Under the pieces are notes generated by a model. It had not been told where the DNA came from. It was given only the letters and a program-made list of their open reading frames with translations, and did not search any database. Below are positions 8,035 through 16,657 of a DNA stretch of 64,000 nucleotides, in pieces. Source of the DNA: Geobacter sp. UBA6151. GTDB lineage: Bacteria; Desulfobacterota; Desulfuromonadia; Geobacterales; Pseudopelobacteraceae. A program made the translations under genes and the position numbers. The stretch spans positions 62,001-126,000 of the forward strand of contig DIUT01000060.1 of the NCBI GenBank assembly GCA_002423105.1, in the 5' to 3' direction. Each line of letters begins with the position of its first letter. The first letter of the stretch is position 1.

Positions 8035-9513
8035 ATGAAAAAAATACTCATTGCCTGGATAGGTCGAACGGATCTGCGTGCTGTTTCGGAATGCGATGTT
8101 GTCGGTCTTGGTCCGATTGCACAAGCAGTCACCGGCATCTCCTTCGACCGGCTTGTTCTCATCAGCAATTACCCGCCGGATGAAGTAGAAGCTTTTATTG
8201 CCTGGATTAGTTCAATCAAGCAGGTCCCTGTCTCTGTCATACCAGTAACGCTTACCAACCCAACAAACTTTTCAGAAATCTACGAAGCATCCGTATCCGC
8301 GATCAAATCTGTATATGCTCAACCCGGACAGGATGTTTCACTTACCTTTCACTTGAGTCCCGGCACCCCGGCTATGGCAGCTGTCTGGATATTGCTGGCA
8401 AAAACAATCTACCCGGCAACCCTGATTCAATCGTCAAAGGAACAAGGGGTTGTCGTTGCCGACATACCTTTTGAAATTTCTGCCGAGTTCACACCGTCTC
8501 AGCGTTCTGGGCCCGATGTGCGGCTTGAACAGATTATTTCGGCCCTTCCGCCGGAAGCCCCTGAGTTTGATGATATTATTCACCGCAGTCCTCAGATGCA
8601 ACGCGTCATAGCCAAGGCACGATTAGCCGCCCAACATGATGTGCCGGTATTGATCGAGGGAGAGTCCGGTACTGGCAAAGAGCTGCTGGCCCGTGCGATT
8701 CACCTTGCAAGTCCTCGTGGCAAGAAACCGTTTGTTGCTGTCAACTGTGGCGCGATTCCGGCTGAGCTGATTGAGTCCGAGTTCTTTGGCCACAAAAAAG
8801 GAGCTTTTACTGGCGCAATTGCAGATCGTAAAGGGTACTTTGAGCTGGCACATGATGGCTCTATATTTCTGGATGAAATAGGAGAGCTGCCGTTGGTAGC
8901 CCAAGTGAAGATTTTGCGGGTTCTTCAGGAGGGAGAGCTGATACGGGTGGGGGAATCAGGCCCCATCAGGGTCAATGTGCGGGTGATTGCCGCAACCAAT
9001 AGGACCCTGATTAAGGAAGTAACCGCAGGAAAGTTCCGGGCAGATCTGTTTTACCGCCTTGCGGTGGCAGTGATATTGATTCCGCCATTGCGTGATCGCC
9101 AGGGAGATCTCGGACTTCTGGTTGAGCATATTTTGAAGCACGAAGCAGCAGGGCATAAAAAAATTTCTACTGCAGCAAAAAATATTATCATGGGTCATCC
9201 TTGGCCCGGCAATGTGCGGGAACTGCTTAATACGCTACGCCGTGCCATCGTCTGGACACCTGGCACAACCATAGATGCTGACGAAATTCGTGAGGCCTTG
9301 TTTCCAGTGGCTTCACAGACGAGCGACCAGATTCTTGGCCGAGTTATGGGTGAAGGGTTTAGCCTGCAAGATCTTATTGGTGAAGTAGCCAGGCATTATC
9401 TTTCAAGAGCCATGGAAGAGGCACATGAAAACAAGACGAAAGCCGCACAGCTGCTGGATCTGCCGAACTATCAGACCCTTACTAATTGGCTAAAAAAATA
9501 TGGTTTGGAATGA
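8035..9513 (+). CDS. RtcR-type CARF domain - sigma-54 activator (enhancer-binding protein)
   Basis: Predicted ligand-gated activator of sigma-54 RNA polymerase. Residues 1-160 form an RtcR-like CARF domain: LVLISNYPP at 40-48, and HLSPGTPAM followed by YPATLIQSS (106-134), which parallels HITTGTH...LPARLIQSS in E. coli RtcR. The AAA+ domain has Walker A GESGTGKE (209-216), the sigma-54-contacting GAFTGA loop (256-261) and Walker B SIFLDE (276-281). A Fis-type helix-turn-helix ends the protein (KAAQLLDLPNYQTLTNW). No rtcBA genes follow; instead a -24/-12 promoter and a type I restriction operon start 2 nt after the stop codon. ATG 8035 lacks a visible Shine-Dalgarno, perhaps because a transposon end lies just upstream. 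The ligand is unknown; RtcR responds to RNA ends carrying 2',3'-cyclic phosphate. Confidence 0.88.
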   Translation: MKKILIAWIGRTDLRAVSECDVVGLGPIAQAVTGISFDRLVLISNYPPDEVEAFIAWISSIKQVPVSVIPVTLTNPTNFSEIYEASVSAIKSVYAQPGQDVSLTFHLSPGTPAMAAVWILLAKTIYPATLIQSSKEQGVVVADIPFEISAEFTPSQRSGPDVRLEQIISALPPEAPEFDDIIHRSPQMQRVIAKARLAAQHDVPVLIEGESGTGKELLARAIHLASPRGKKPFVAVNCGAIPAELIESEFFGHKKGAFTGAIADRKGYFELAHDGSIFLDEIGELPLVAQVKILRVLQEGELIRVGESGPIRVNVRVIAATNRTLIKEVTAGKFRADLFYRLAVAVILIPPLRDRQGDLGLLVEHILKHEAAGHKKISTAAKNIIMGHPWPGNVRELLNTLRRAIVWTPGTTIDADEIREALFPVASQTSDQILGRVMGEGFSLQDLIGEVARHYLSRAMEEAHENKTKAAQLLDLPNYQTLTNWLKKYGLE

Positions 9514-9515
9514 TT

Positions 9516-9531
9516 TGGCACGCTGCCTGCT
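9516..9531 (+). promoter_or_regulatory. Sigma-54 (-24/-12) promoter of the restriction operon
   Basis: The site TGGCACGCTGCCTGCT matches the consensus TGGCACG-N4-TTGCW at 15 of the 16 places once the free N positions are counted; the single mismatch is C for the first T of the -12 half. The GG-GC spacing of 10 nt is exact. It begins 2 nt after the stop codon of the sigma-54 activator gene and about 22 nt before the hsdR start codons, so transcription would begin just ahead of the ribosome-binding site AGGA (9545-9548). Confidence 0.82.
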
Positions 9532-9552
9532 ATACTGCCCTCAAAGGAATTG

Positions 9553-11817
9553 ATGATGAACGAAACTGATGCCCGCATAATGATTGATGATCTGCTCAAA
9601 CAGGTTGGATGGGATCCAAAAGATAAATCCGAGGTTTGCACCGAGGTGTATATTCCTGCCAGTTCTGTTCAAATGCCTGCAGTTTCTTATGGAATCACTC
9701 AAGAGCCTGCTGAGGATGACGTTTCACTCGCTCCGGGTCGGGCTGATTACGTGCTGTACGGCCAGAATGGTCGCCCGCTTGCAGTTATTGAGGCGAAGAA
9801 AAACGCTATTAACCCCTATGTGGCTAAACAACAGGCGCTGCCCTATGCTCAGCGTCTGGATGCACCGTTTATTTTCCTTACCAATGGAGAACTGATCTAT
9901 TTCTGGGATTACCGGAATGATGATGCCCGTATAGTTGAATCCTTCTACTCACGTCGCGACATGGAGCGATTGCTTGAAATGCGCCAGAGCCGTAAGGCGC
10001 TGGCCACCATTGATTTGCCAGAATACTACGTTCGCCAGGGAGAGACACGACAAGTCCGCAGCTACCAGCAAGAGGCAATGAAAGCCCTTGATCATGCAGT
10101 AGAGTTAGGGAAAAAGCGTTTCCTGATAGAATTGCCGACTGGTACCGGTAAAACTGACCTGATCGCCCTTTATCTGAAGAGACTGATGAAAGCTGGCTGG
10201 GCCGAGAGGGTTTTGTTTCTGGTAGATCGTGAACAATTGGCCAAACAGGCATTGGAAGCGATTCAAGATGTGCTGGGAGAGTATAGCAGTTACTGGCTGA
10301 AGCCTGGAACCGTTCGGCAGGAAAAACAGATTACGGTGGCATTACTTCAAACCATGATCGGCTGCCATGAACAATACAGCAGCGGCTATTTTGATGTTGT
10401 CATTATGGATGAAAGCCACCGCTCAATTTATGGCACCTGGCAGGCGGCATTAACCCGCTTTGATGCCCTGCACATTGGCTTGACTGCCACTCCGGCCAAC
10501 TATATTGAGCGGAATACCTATGAATTTTATCAATGCAAGGATAATCAGCCTGACTTTTCCTATCGCATTCAGGATGCTTTTAATGACGGTTATCTTACGC
10601 CGTACCGCTTTGCTACCGGTATAACCGAGCTGATCGCTGAAGGGGCAGACGTTGATGATGAGCACTATGATCCGGCTCAGTTCGAACGCACCTGGACCAA
10701 TGAAAAGACCAACCAGTTGATGATGGAGGAGTTCGACCGCCTGGCTTGGGAAAACTACAAAGAGCTGGCCCCCGGTCAAAAGGATGGCCCCGGCAAAGCT
10801 ATTGTTTTTGCCATCACCAAACACCACGCTGCACGGCTGACCCACTATCTCAACCAGCTTCATCCTGAGCACAAAGGGCGTTACGCCGAGATTATCACCT
10901 CAGATGTAGCAGATGCCGATGCGCTGATCCGACGCTTCAAAAAAGAGACCTACCCGATGGTGGCGGTGAGTGTTGGCATGCTTGACACCGGCTTTGACTG
11001 CCGTGAGATACTGCATATTGTCATCTGCCGCCGGCTTCGTAGCCCCATCCTGTATCAGCAGATGCGGGGACGTGGAACACGTACTGCTCCACACATTCAA
11101 AAAAAGAAATTTGTCATCTACGATTTTTTCAAGAACCATGAGTATTTCAATGATAGCGACACTGACATCTTTAGTGGCGGCGGCAGTCATGGGCATGCAC
11201 CGGGAGGCCCCAAAACCGGCCCTCGTTCGTCAGACAATCTCGTTGATCTCAGGCTGGATGATGAGTGGCTGGAAGCGGTCAACTACATTGAAGTAGGCCC
11301 TGATGGTGAACGGGTTGACAAAAAAGAGTACGTGACCAACTGGGAGCAAACCATCCGTTCGCAATCGGATGATCCGATCCTGCAGAAAATACGCGAAGAT
11401 GAGCCTCTTTCCGATGAAGAGGAAACGTACCTTGCACAACAACTGAATAAGCCGAAGCACTATTTTAACGAGGATAACCTGCGTCGCGCATACCGAGACC
11501 CAGGCGGCAACCTGATAGACTTCATCAAGGCTGCTTTGGGGCTGCTTAAACTCAAAAGCAAGGAAGAGAAGCTGGACGAAAACTTCCGTGCCTGGCTGGT
11601 TGCCCGTTCACTGGCGCCGGAGCAGGCTGAGTATTTGTCATTACTTAAAAATCGTGGTGTAGCTACAGGCCGGATACAACTGGATGACCTCTTTTCTCCT
11701 CCCCTCTCCATCTTGAATGCCGCCGGTATCGGTGTTGAGCTGTTTGGGGAAAAGGGACTGAAAGACGTTGTTGATGACATGAATGAAGTTGTCTTCAAGA
11801 AGACAGCGAAAGGATAG
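9553..11817 (+). CDS. hsdR: Type I restriction enzyme R subunit (translocase-endonuclease)
   Basis: DNA-cleaving motor subunit of a type I restriction-modification complex. The N-terminal PD-(D/E)xK nuclease has D near residue 65 (GRADYVL) and EAK near residue 81; the SF2 helicase follows with PTGTGKT near 196, DESHR near 294 and LTATPA near 312, and the second RecA-like domain has RGRGTRT. The 754 residues put it in the shorter EcoEI-like group. Tandem TTG-ATG-ATG codons (9550-9558) follow an AGGA; either ATG fits. It opens an operon placed directly behind a sigma-54 promoter, so expression is probably conditional. hsdM starts 9 nt after its stop. Confidence 0.93.
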   Translation: MMNETDARIMIDDLLKQVGWDPKDKSEVCTEVYIPASSVQMPAVSYGITQEPAEDDVSLAPGRADYVLYGQNGRPLAVIEAKKNAINPYVAKQQALPYAQRLDAPFIFLTNGELIYFWDYRNDDARIVESFYSRRDMERLLEMRQSRKALATIDLPEYYVRQGETRQVRSYQQEAMKALDHAVELGKKRFLIELPTGTGKTDLIALYLKRLMKAGWAERVLFLVDREQLAKQALEAIQDVLGEYSSYWLKPGTVRQEKQITVALLQTMIGCHEQYSSGYFDVVIMDESHRSIYGTWQAALTRFDALHIGLTATPANYIERNTYEFYQCKDNQPDFSYRIQDAFNDGYLTPYRFATGITELIAEGADVDDEHYDPAQFERTWTNEKTNQLMMEEFDRLAWENYKELAPGQKDGPGKAIVFAITKHHAARLTHYLNQLHPEHKGRYAEIITSDVADADALIRRFKKETYPMVAVSVGMLDTGFDCREILHIVICRRLRSPILYQQMRGRGTRTAPHIQKKKFVIYDFFKNHEYFNDSDTDIFSGGGSHGHAPGGPKTGPRSSDNLVDLRLDDEWLEAVNYIEVGPDGERVDKKEYVTNWEQTIRSQSDDPILQKIREDEPLSDEEETYLAQQLNKPKHYFNEDNLRRAYRDPGGNLIDFIKAALGLLKLKSKEEKLDENFRAWLVARSLAPEQAEYLSLLKNRGVATGRIQLDDLFSPPLSILNAAGIGVELFGEKGLKDVVDDMNEVVFKKTAKG

Positions 11818-11826
11818 CCATACCCC

Positions 11827-13476
11827 ATGAATCAGGATTTACGCCGTAAACTGGATCACATTACCAATATTCTCTGGGCCGGGGGCGTCACCAACCCGGT
11901 AACCTATATTGAGCAGATATCGTTTCTTATCTATCTCAAGCTGCTGGATGAGGAAGAAAACAATCGTGAACTGCGCGCTCGTCTGGGTGGTGGTAATGGC
12001 GCATTGCTCTTCCCTGATCAGGCGGCTCGTTTCCGCTGGTCCAAATGGCGTTTCAAGAGCGGCGCTGAACTGCACACCTTTATCCGTGATGAAGTCTTTC
12101 CCTACATGGCCTCATTGGTGAAGGATGAGCCACAAGTGGCGGAATACTTCCGTGACGCACGTCTGGAAATCGCCGAGATTGACGTCCTGAAACAAGTGGT
12201 GGATGAGCTGGACTCCATCGAGTTCCGCAAACTGGGGCCAGATGTGAAGGGCGATATCTTTGAATACCTGCTTACCCACCTGGGGCAATCCTCTCTTAAT
12301 GGTCAGTTCCGCACTCCCAAGCAGATTCGTGCCTTTATGGTGGCCATGGTTGATCCCGAATTTGGCGACACCATTATTGACCCGGCCTGCGGCACTGCCG
12401 GTTTTCTGATTGATGCTGTTGAACACCTGCTGGCCAAGTACAGCGAAAAACCGCTGGAGATGCCAATCTACGGGGAGGAATGGCTGGAGCGCAAGGGGCT
12501 GACACTGGATGGCGCAAAAACACAGATGCCCAACCTTCAGACCTATCGTAAAGGCCCTGGAGAAAAGATACCCAACTGGGAACAGCTTGAGGCATCTATT
12601 TACGGCACTGATGTTTCACGCCAGATGATGCGGATTGCCATGATGAACCTGGTGCTGCACGGCATTGGCAAGGCACGGCTCAAGCGAGCCAATGTGCTCT
12701 CCGAGATGGGCGGACTTACCGAGGATGACCTGAACCGCAAGTACAAGGTGATCCTTTCCAACCCACCCTTTGCTGGGATGCTGCCCAAGGAATCAATCCG
12801 GCATGATCTGCCAACCAACTCCAAAAAGAGTGAACTTCTGTTTCTTGGTCTGATGATGGAGTCCCTTGCCCCTGGTGGCCGGTGTGCCGTGGTTGTGCCG
12901 GAAGGTGCTTTGTTCGGCTCTACTGGTGCCCATGTTGAGCTGCGTAAAAAACTGTTGCAGGATTTTGAGGTGCTGGCTGTTGTGTCACTACCTGCCGGGG
13001 TGTTCAAGCCATACGCCGGAGTCAAGACCTCAGTGCTGGTCTTCCGCCGTCCGGTAAATCCACCGGAACAGCGGAAAGCTGCCACGCAAAAAGTCTGGTT
13101 CTACGAGATCAAAAACGACGGCTACGACCCGGACAAAATCCAGGGGGGCGGTAGGCCGGAGACACCGGAACAGAATGATATCCCTGCTCTGCTGACGGTG
13201 TGGGAACAGTACAAGAACAGCAAGTTCAGCCAGCCACCCGGCGATGAGGCAGGTACTGTGCTGAAACCGGGCAGCCCGGAACCAAAATGCTGGTGGGCAG
13301 AGTATGAGCGGATTGCAGATTCTGATGCCAACCTGTCAGCATCGCGCTACAAGCCGACTGCTGGAGAGGATGTTTCGGATGACGATCCGGCAGAACTGAT
13401 CCGCGAGGTACTGGGTTTGGAGAAATGCCTTGTTGATGGGTTGGAAAAATTACTTACGGAAGTGGAGACGGCTTAA
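11827..13476 (+). CDS. hsdM: Type I restriction-modification M subunit (N6-adenine methyltransferase)
   Basis: Methyltransferase subunit that, with HsdS, methylates the recognition site and forms the core for HsdR. An HsdM N-terminal helical domain (LRRKLDHITNILWAGG) precedes the methylase fold: AdoMet motif I DPACGTAGFLID near residues 181-192 and catalytic motif IV NPPF near 314. Length 549 aa is normal. Its stop overlaps the hsdS start by one base (TAATG), which indicates translational coupling. Because the methylase is transcribed from the same conditional promoter as the nuclease, protection and restriction would switch on together unless another promoter exists. Confidence 0.95.
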   Translation: MNQDLRRKLDHITNILWAGGVTNPVTYIEQISFLIYLKLLDEEENNRELRARLGGGNGALLFPDQAARFRWSKWRFKSGAELHTFIRDEVFPYMASLVKDEPQVAEYFRDARLEIAEIDVLKQVVDELDSIEFRKLGPDVKGDIFEYLLTHLGQSSLNGQFRTPKQIRAFMVAMVDPEFGDTIIDPACGTAGFLIDAVEHLLAKYSEKPLEMPIYGEEWLERKGLTLDGAKTQMPNLQTYRKGPGEKIPNWEQLEASIYGTDVSRQMMRIAMMNLVLHGIGKARLKRANVLSEMGGLTEDDLNRKYKVILSNPPFAGMLPKESIRHDLPTNSKKSELLFLGLMMESLAPGGRCAVVVPEGALFGSTGAHVELRKKLLQDFEVLAVVSLPAGVFKPYAGVKTSVLVFRRPVNPPEQRKAATQKVWFYEIKNDGYDPDKIQGGGRPETPEQNDIPALLTVWEQYKNSKFSQPPGDEAGTVLKPGSPEPKCWWAEYERIADSDANLSASRYKPTAGEDVSDDDPAELIREVLGLEKCLVDGLEKLLTEVETA

Positions 13477-14735
13477 TGCGATGGCCGACAGTTGAAATAG
13501 GTAGAGCCTGTTTGCCTACAGAGCAATTTGACCCCAGTAGGATACCTGATTCTTACTTTCGATATGTCGATATTGCTTCTATTAACAGGAGCAGTAAAAG
13601 CATTACCGGAGCTCAGAGAATTCTCGGTAACGAAGCGCCAAGTAGGGCAAGAAAAGTTATTCATGCTGGCGACGTTTTGGTTTCAACGGTTCGGCCAAAT
13701 CTAAATACTGTGGCAATAGTGCCTGAACATCTTGATGGGGAGATTGCCTCCACTGGTTTTTGTGTGCTACGTCCAAACTCAAATCTACTTGACGGGAAAT
13801 ATCTGTTTTATAAAACCGTTACTACTGATTTTGTCAGCCACCTAGTAGCAAGGATGAAGGGAGCAAATTACCCGGCTGTTACTGATGGAACTGTAAAAAA
13901 CGCCCTGATTCCTTTACCATCTCTCTCCGAACAACGCCGCATCGTTGAAATCCTTGATCAGGCAGATCAACTCCGCAAGCTCCGTACTGATGCAGATAAA
14001 AAGGCCGAGCGTATCCTTCCGGCGCTTTTCAACAAGATGTTTGGTGATCCGGCGATTAATCCGATGGGGTGGGATACTGGTGTTCTTGGGGATGTTATTC
14101 TTGATGCCGCATACGGCACTTCGGAACGAGCCTGTGAGATGGTAACAGCAGGCATTCCGGTATTGAAGATGAATAATATCGAGTACTGGGGGCGACTGAA
14201 TCTAAGGAACCTCAAATACATTGAAAACGGAAATGGACAACTAGACCGGTATCTTCTCAAAAAAGGAGATATATTGTTCAACCGGACCAACAGCAGTGAC
14301 CTTGTCGGCAAGACCGGGCTATGGAATTGCGAACTTGAGAGGGCTGTTCCAGCCTCATATCTAATTCGGCTACGAGTAGATGCAGCAAAGGCTATTCCCG
14401 AGTATATATGGGCCTACATGAACACTCCTTTTATGAAACAAAATCTGCTAAACAAGGCTCGCAGAGCAATTGGCATGGCAAACATCAATGCCCAAGAGGT
14501 TCGATCGTTTCCACTCATGCTTCCTGATATTAAAGAGCAAGAACGATTCTCGGAAAAGCTGGTAAATATAAAAGCACTCGCTCCAATACGTGAAGCCGCG
14601 AGTGATAAGACTCAAGAGCTTTTCAATTTACTTCTCCAACGTGCCTTCTCCGGCACCCTCACTGCCTCCTGGCGCGAGGCACATATGAAAGAACTGTTGG
14701 TCGAAATGGAACAGCAGGCAAAGTATCTCAGCTAA
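13476..14735 (+). CDS. hsdS: Type I restriction-modification specificity subunit
   Basis: DNA-recognition subunit of the type I complex. Two target-recognition domains can be seen, each followed by a conserved helical spacer: LPSLSEQRRIVEILDQADQL near residues 147-166 and LPDIKEQERFSEKL near 349-362. The two-fold organisation and 419 aa length are typical, so recognition of a bipartite sequence is expected; the sequence itself cannot be predicted. Base composition of the first target-recognition domain is more AT-rich than hsdM, as is common for exchanged specificity domains. Confidence 0.93.
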   Translation: MRWPTVEIGRACLPTEQFDPSRIPDSYFRYVDIASINRSSKSITGAQRILGNEAPSRARKVIHAGDVLVSTVRPNLNTVAIVPEHLDGEIASTGFCVLRPNSNLLDGKYLFYKTVTTDFVSHLVARMKGANYPAVTDGTVKNALIPLPSLSEQRRIVEILDQADQLRKLRTDADKKAERILPALFNKMFGDPAINPMGWDTGVLGDVILDAAYGTSERACEMVTAGIPVLKMNNIEYWGRLNLRNLKYIENGNGQLDRYLLKKGDILFNRTNSSDLVGKTGLWNCELERAVPASYLIRLRVDAAKAIPEYIWAYMNTPFMKQNLLNKARRAIGMANINAQEVRSFPLMLPDIKEQERFSEKLVNIKALAPIREAASDKTQELFNLLLQRAFSGTLTASWREAHMKELLVEMEQQAKYLS

Positions 14736-14751
14736 GACAGGAGGTCTTATC

Positions 14752-15003
14752 ATGGCATCAAAAGTAACCAGCCCCAAAGCAGCATCAAGCGCATCCAAAA
14801 CCCTTACCAGTAAGGCAACAGGGGCAAAATCAAAAACCGCTGCTGCCAGCGCCTTAAGTCAGACAGCGGCACCCAAGAAGACTACATCTCCAACTGCAGC
14901 TACTGCAGCATCCAAGGTGCTTACTGATGGTCGCACCAGCAAGGCATCCAAAACAGCAGCAGCCAGTGCGCTTGCCCAGAAGGTCACAACCAAGAAGAAA
15001 TAG
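14752..15003 (+). CDS. Small Ala/Ser/Thr/Lys-rich basic protein with an internal duplication
   Basis: An 83-residue, strongly basic, low-complexity protein preceded by a good ribosome-binding site (AGGAGG, 8 nt spacing). It consists of two related blocks: SKTLTSKATGAKSKTAAASALSQ then SKVLTDGRTSKASKTAAASALAQ in which the ending TAAASAL(S/A)Q recurs. Similar short Ala/Ser/Lys-rich proteins occur in other bacteria without known function. It resembles histone H1-like tails, so DNA or RNA binding is possible but unproven. Its place inside a restriction operon, between hsdS and an ATPase, is the main clue. Confidence 0.7.
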   Translation: MASKVTSPKAASSASKTLTSKATGAKSKTAAASALSQTAAPKKTTSPTAATAASKVLTDGRTSKASKTAAASALAQKVTTKKK

Positions 15004-15012
15004 GAATCAGCC

Positions 15013-16656
15013 ATGCTCACTGCATTGCACCTCGGCAATTTCAAGGCCTTTGCCGACACACAGAATATACCGATCCGCCCGATCACGCTGATCTTTGGCC
15101 CCAATAGCGCTGGCAAGTCCAGCATCATCCATAGCCTTGCCCTGGCCCATGAGGCCAGCCGCAAGGGTGATCTGGACATCTTCCGTACTGAGGTCGGCGG
15201 CAGCTCCATTGATCTGGGTGGTTTTCGGCAATACATCCATCGCCGCCAGGCAAACCGTCGTATGGAATGGGGCGCAACCTTTGATACAACAAAACTTTCC
15301 GGCAGGCTGGGTGACCTTCTGAAGCCGGTCGGCACCATTGCTGCCCACATAACCATCGGTATGCCGCTTGATGATGAGGACAAAGCAGTAGCAGGAGCAA
15401 CACCCGGTATTATTTCATTTGAACTGGAAAGCCGCGGTGAGATGTTAATCCGCATGAGTAAACGGCCTGATGGAAACATGGCGGTTGACCGGCTGAACGA
15501 TGAACATCCGGTTGTCAGGCAGATTATCATTGCGGTGCTTGAAAGCTACACAACCACACAGACCGTTACCGAGTCGGATTATGCCGCACTGAAAGAAGCG
15601 ATAGCCGAGATCATCGCTTCCCTGCGTGTAACTGGCGGAACTTTCTTCCCAAAGGGTGTCACCCTGAAAGATGCACAGCAGGACGAAAATCAATCCCAGT
15701 TGCCATTCTTTACCGTCAGCCGTGGGGGCAGAGAGGAAGATCTTACCAAAGCACTACGGTTCTTTCTGCCACGCTCCCTTGACGACCTTGTTTCAGGGTT
15801 GACCAAGGCTGTTGATGCTGAACTTCAGCGCATCCAGTATCTTGGTCCGTTACGCTCCTATCCTCCCCGTCATCTTGCTTTCTCTGAGCACGACGACCTT
15901 AACTGGTTCGCAGGTGGCGGATATGCCTGGGATGTGGTTCGCAAGAACGCTTCTGTGCGGGAAAAGGTAAATAGTTGGCTGAATAATCCTGAGCGCCTTA
16001 AGACGCCTTATGAACTTTCTATCTTGAACCTGGTTTCGCTTGGCGATTTGGAAAGCGTTTATGAACTTTTAATTTCTGATATTGAAACCAGATATGTCGA
16101 AAGCATTCATGAAGATGATCGCATGGATCCGTTTGGAGAAGTTTATGAGGTTCTTTCCAAATTGAAAGATTTTGATCCTTATTTAGCTCATTTACAAGAA
16201 TTGGTTCTGATAGACAAACGAACTGATACCCGCGTTTCGCATCGTGATGTCGGTATCGGTGTCAGCCAGGTTCTGCCTGTGCTTGTCGGCGCATACGGTT
16301 CCCATAACCAGACCATTGCTATTGAACAACCGGAAATTCACCTGCACCCGGCACTTCAGGCTGAACTTACCGATGTATTTATCGAGTCAGCTTTGGGCGA
16401 GCAAAAGAACACGTTTATCCTGGAAACACATAGCGAACATCTGATTTTGAGATTGCTTAAACGTATCAGACAGACAACCGACAACGAGCTTCCAGAAGGA
16501 GCGTTACCGATTACGCCGCAAGACGTAGCGGTGCTATACGTGCAACCCGGCAACAATGGCTCTGAAGTAATACAAATTCCGGTTACTGCTGATGGTGAGT
16601 TTGGTAGGGCCTGGCCAGAAGGTTTCTTTGCAGAACGGGCAAAGGAGTTGTACTGA
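15013..16656 (+). CDS. AAA/ABC-type ATPase of the DUF3696 family
   Basis: SMC/RecF-like ATPase probably acting on DNA or as a sensor in defence. The N-terminus has the typical LHLGNFKAFADTQNIPIRPI strand and Walker A GPNSAGKSS near residue 31. The C-terminal half has the signature-like DVGIGVSQVLPVL, Walker B IAIEQPEIHLHPA and the switch ETHSEHLILRL, followed by the DUF3696 end (EFGRAWPEGFFAERAKELY). The fold matches OLD-like ATPases without the TOPRIM nuclease. The gene is tightly followed by a second gene of unknown function, and such two-gene units are often defence modules. It sits in the hsd operon, so it may be co-induced with restriction. Confidence 0.85.
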   Translation: MLTALHLGNFKAFADTQNIPIRPITLIFGPNSAGKSSIIHSLALAHEASRKGDLDIFRTEVGGSSIDLGGFRQYIHRRQANRRMEWGATFDTTKLSGRLGDLLKPVGTIAAHITIGMPLDDEDKAVAGATPGIISFELESRGEMLIRMSKRPDGNMAVDRLNDEHPVVRQIIIAVLESYTTTQTVTESDYAALKEAIAEIIASLRVTGGTFFPKGVTLKDAQQDENQSQLPFFTVSRGGREEDLTKALRFFLPRSLDDLVSGLTKAVDAELQRIQYLGPLRSYPPRHLAFSEHDDLNWFAGGGYAWDVVRKNASVREKVNSWLNNPERLKTPYELSILNLVSLGDLESVYELLISDIETRYVESIHEDDRMDPFGEVYEVLSKLKDFDPYLAHLQELVLIDKRTDTRVSHRDVGIGVSQVLPVLVGAYGSHNQTIAIEQPEIHLHPALQAELTDVFIESALGEQKNTFILETHSEHLILRLLKRIRQTTDNELPEGALPITPQDVAVLYVQPGNNGSEVIQIPVTADGEFGRAWPEGFFAERAKELY

Positions 16657-16657
16657 T

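Noticed and set aside
2940..8035. Possible CRISPR array or atypical repeat near tniQ/tnsAB that would make this a CAST element
   Set aside because: No regularly spaced repeats or cas-like ORFs were seen; only short TGTTTTTGC repeats near the expected transposon end.
14859..15530. 223-aa minus-strand ORF over the small basic protein and the ATPase N-terminus
   Set aside because: Covers the conserved Walker A region on the other strand; Ser/Ala/Arg-rich artefact.
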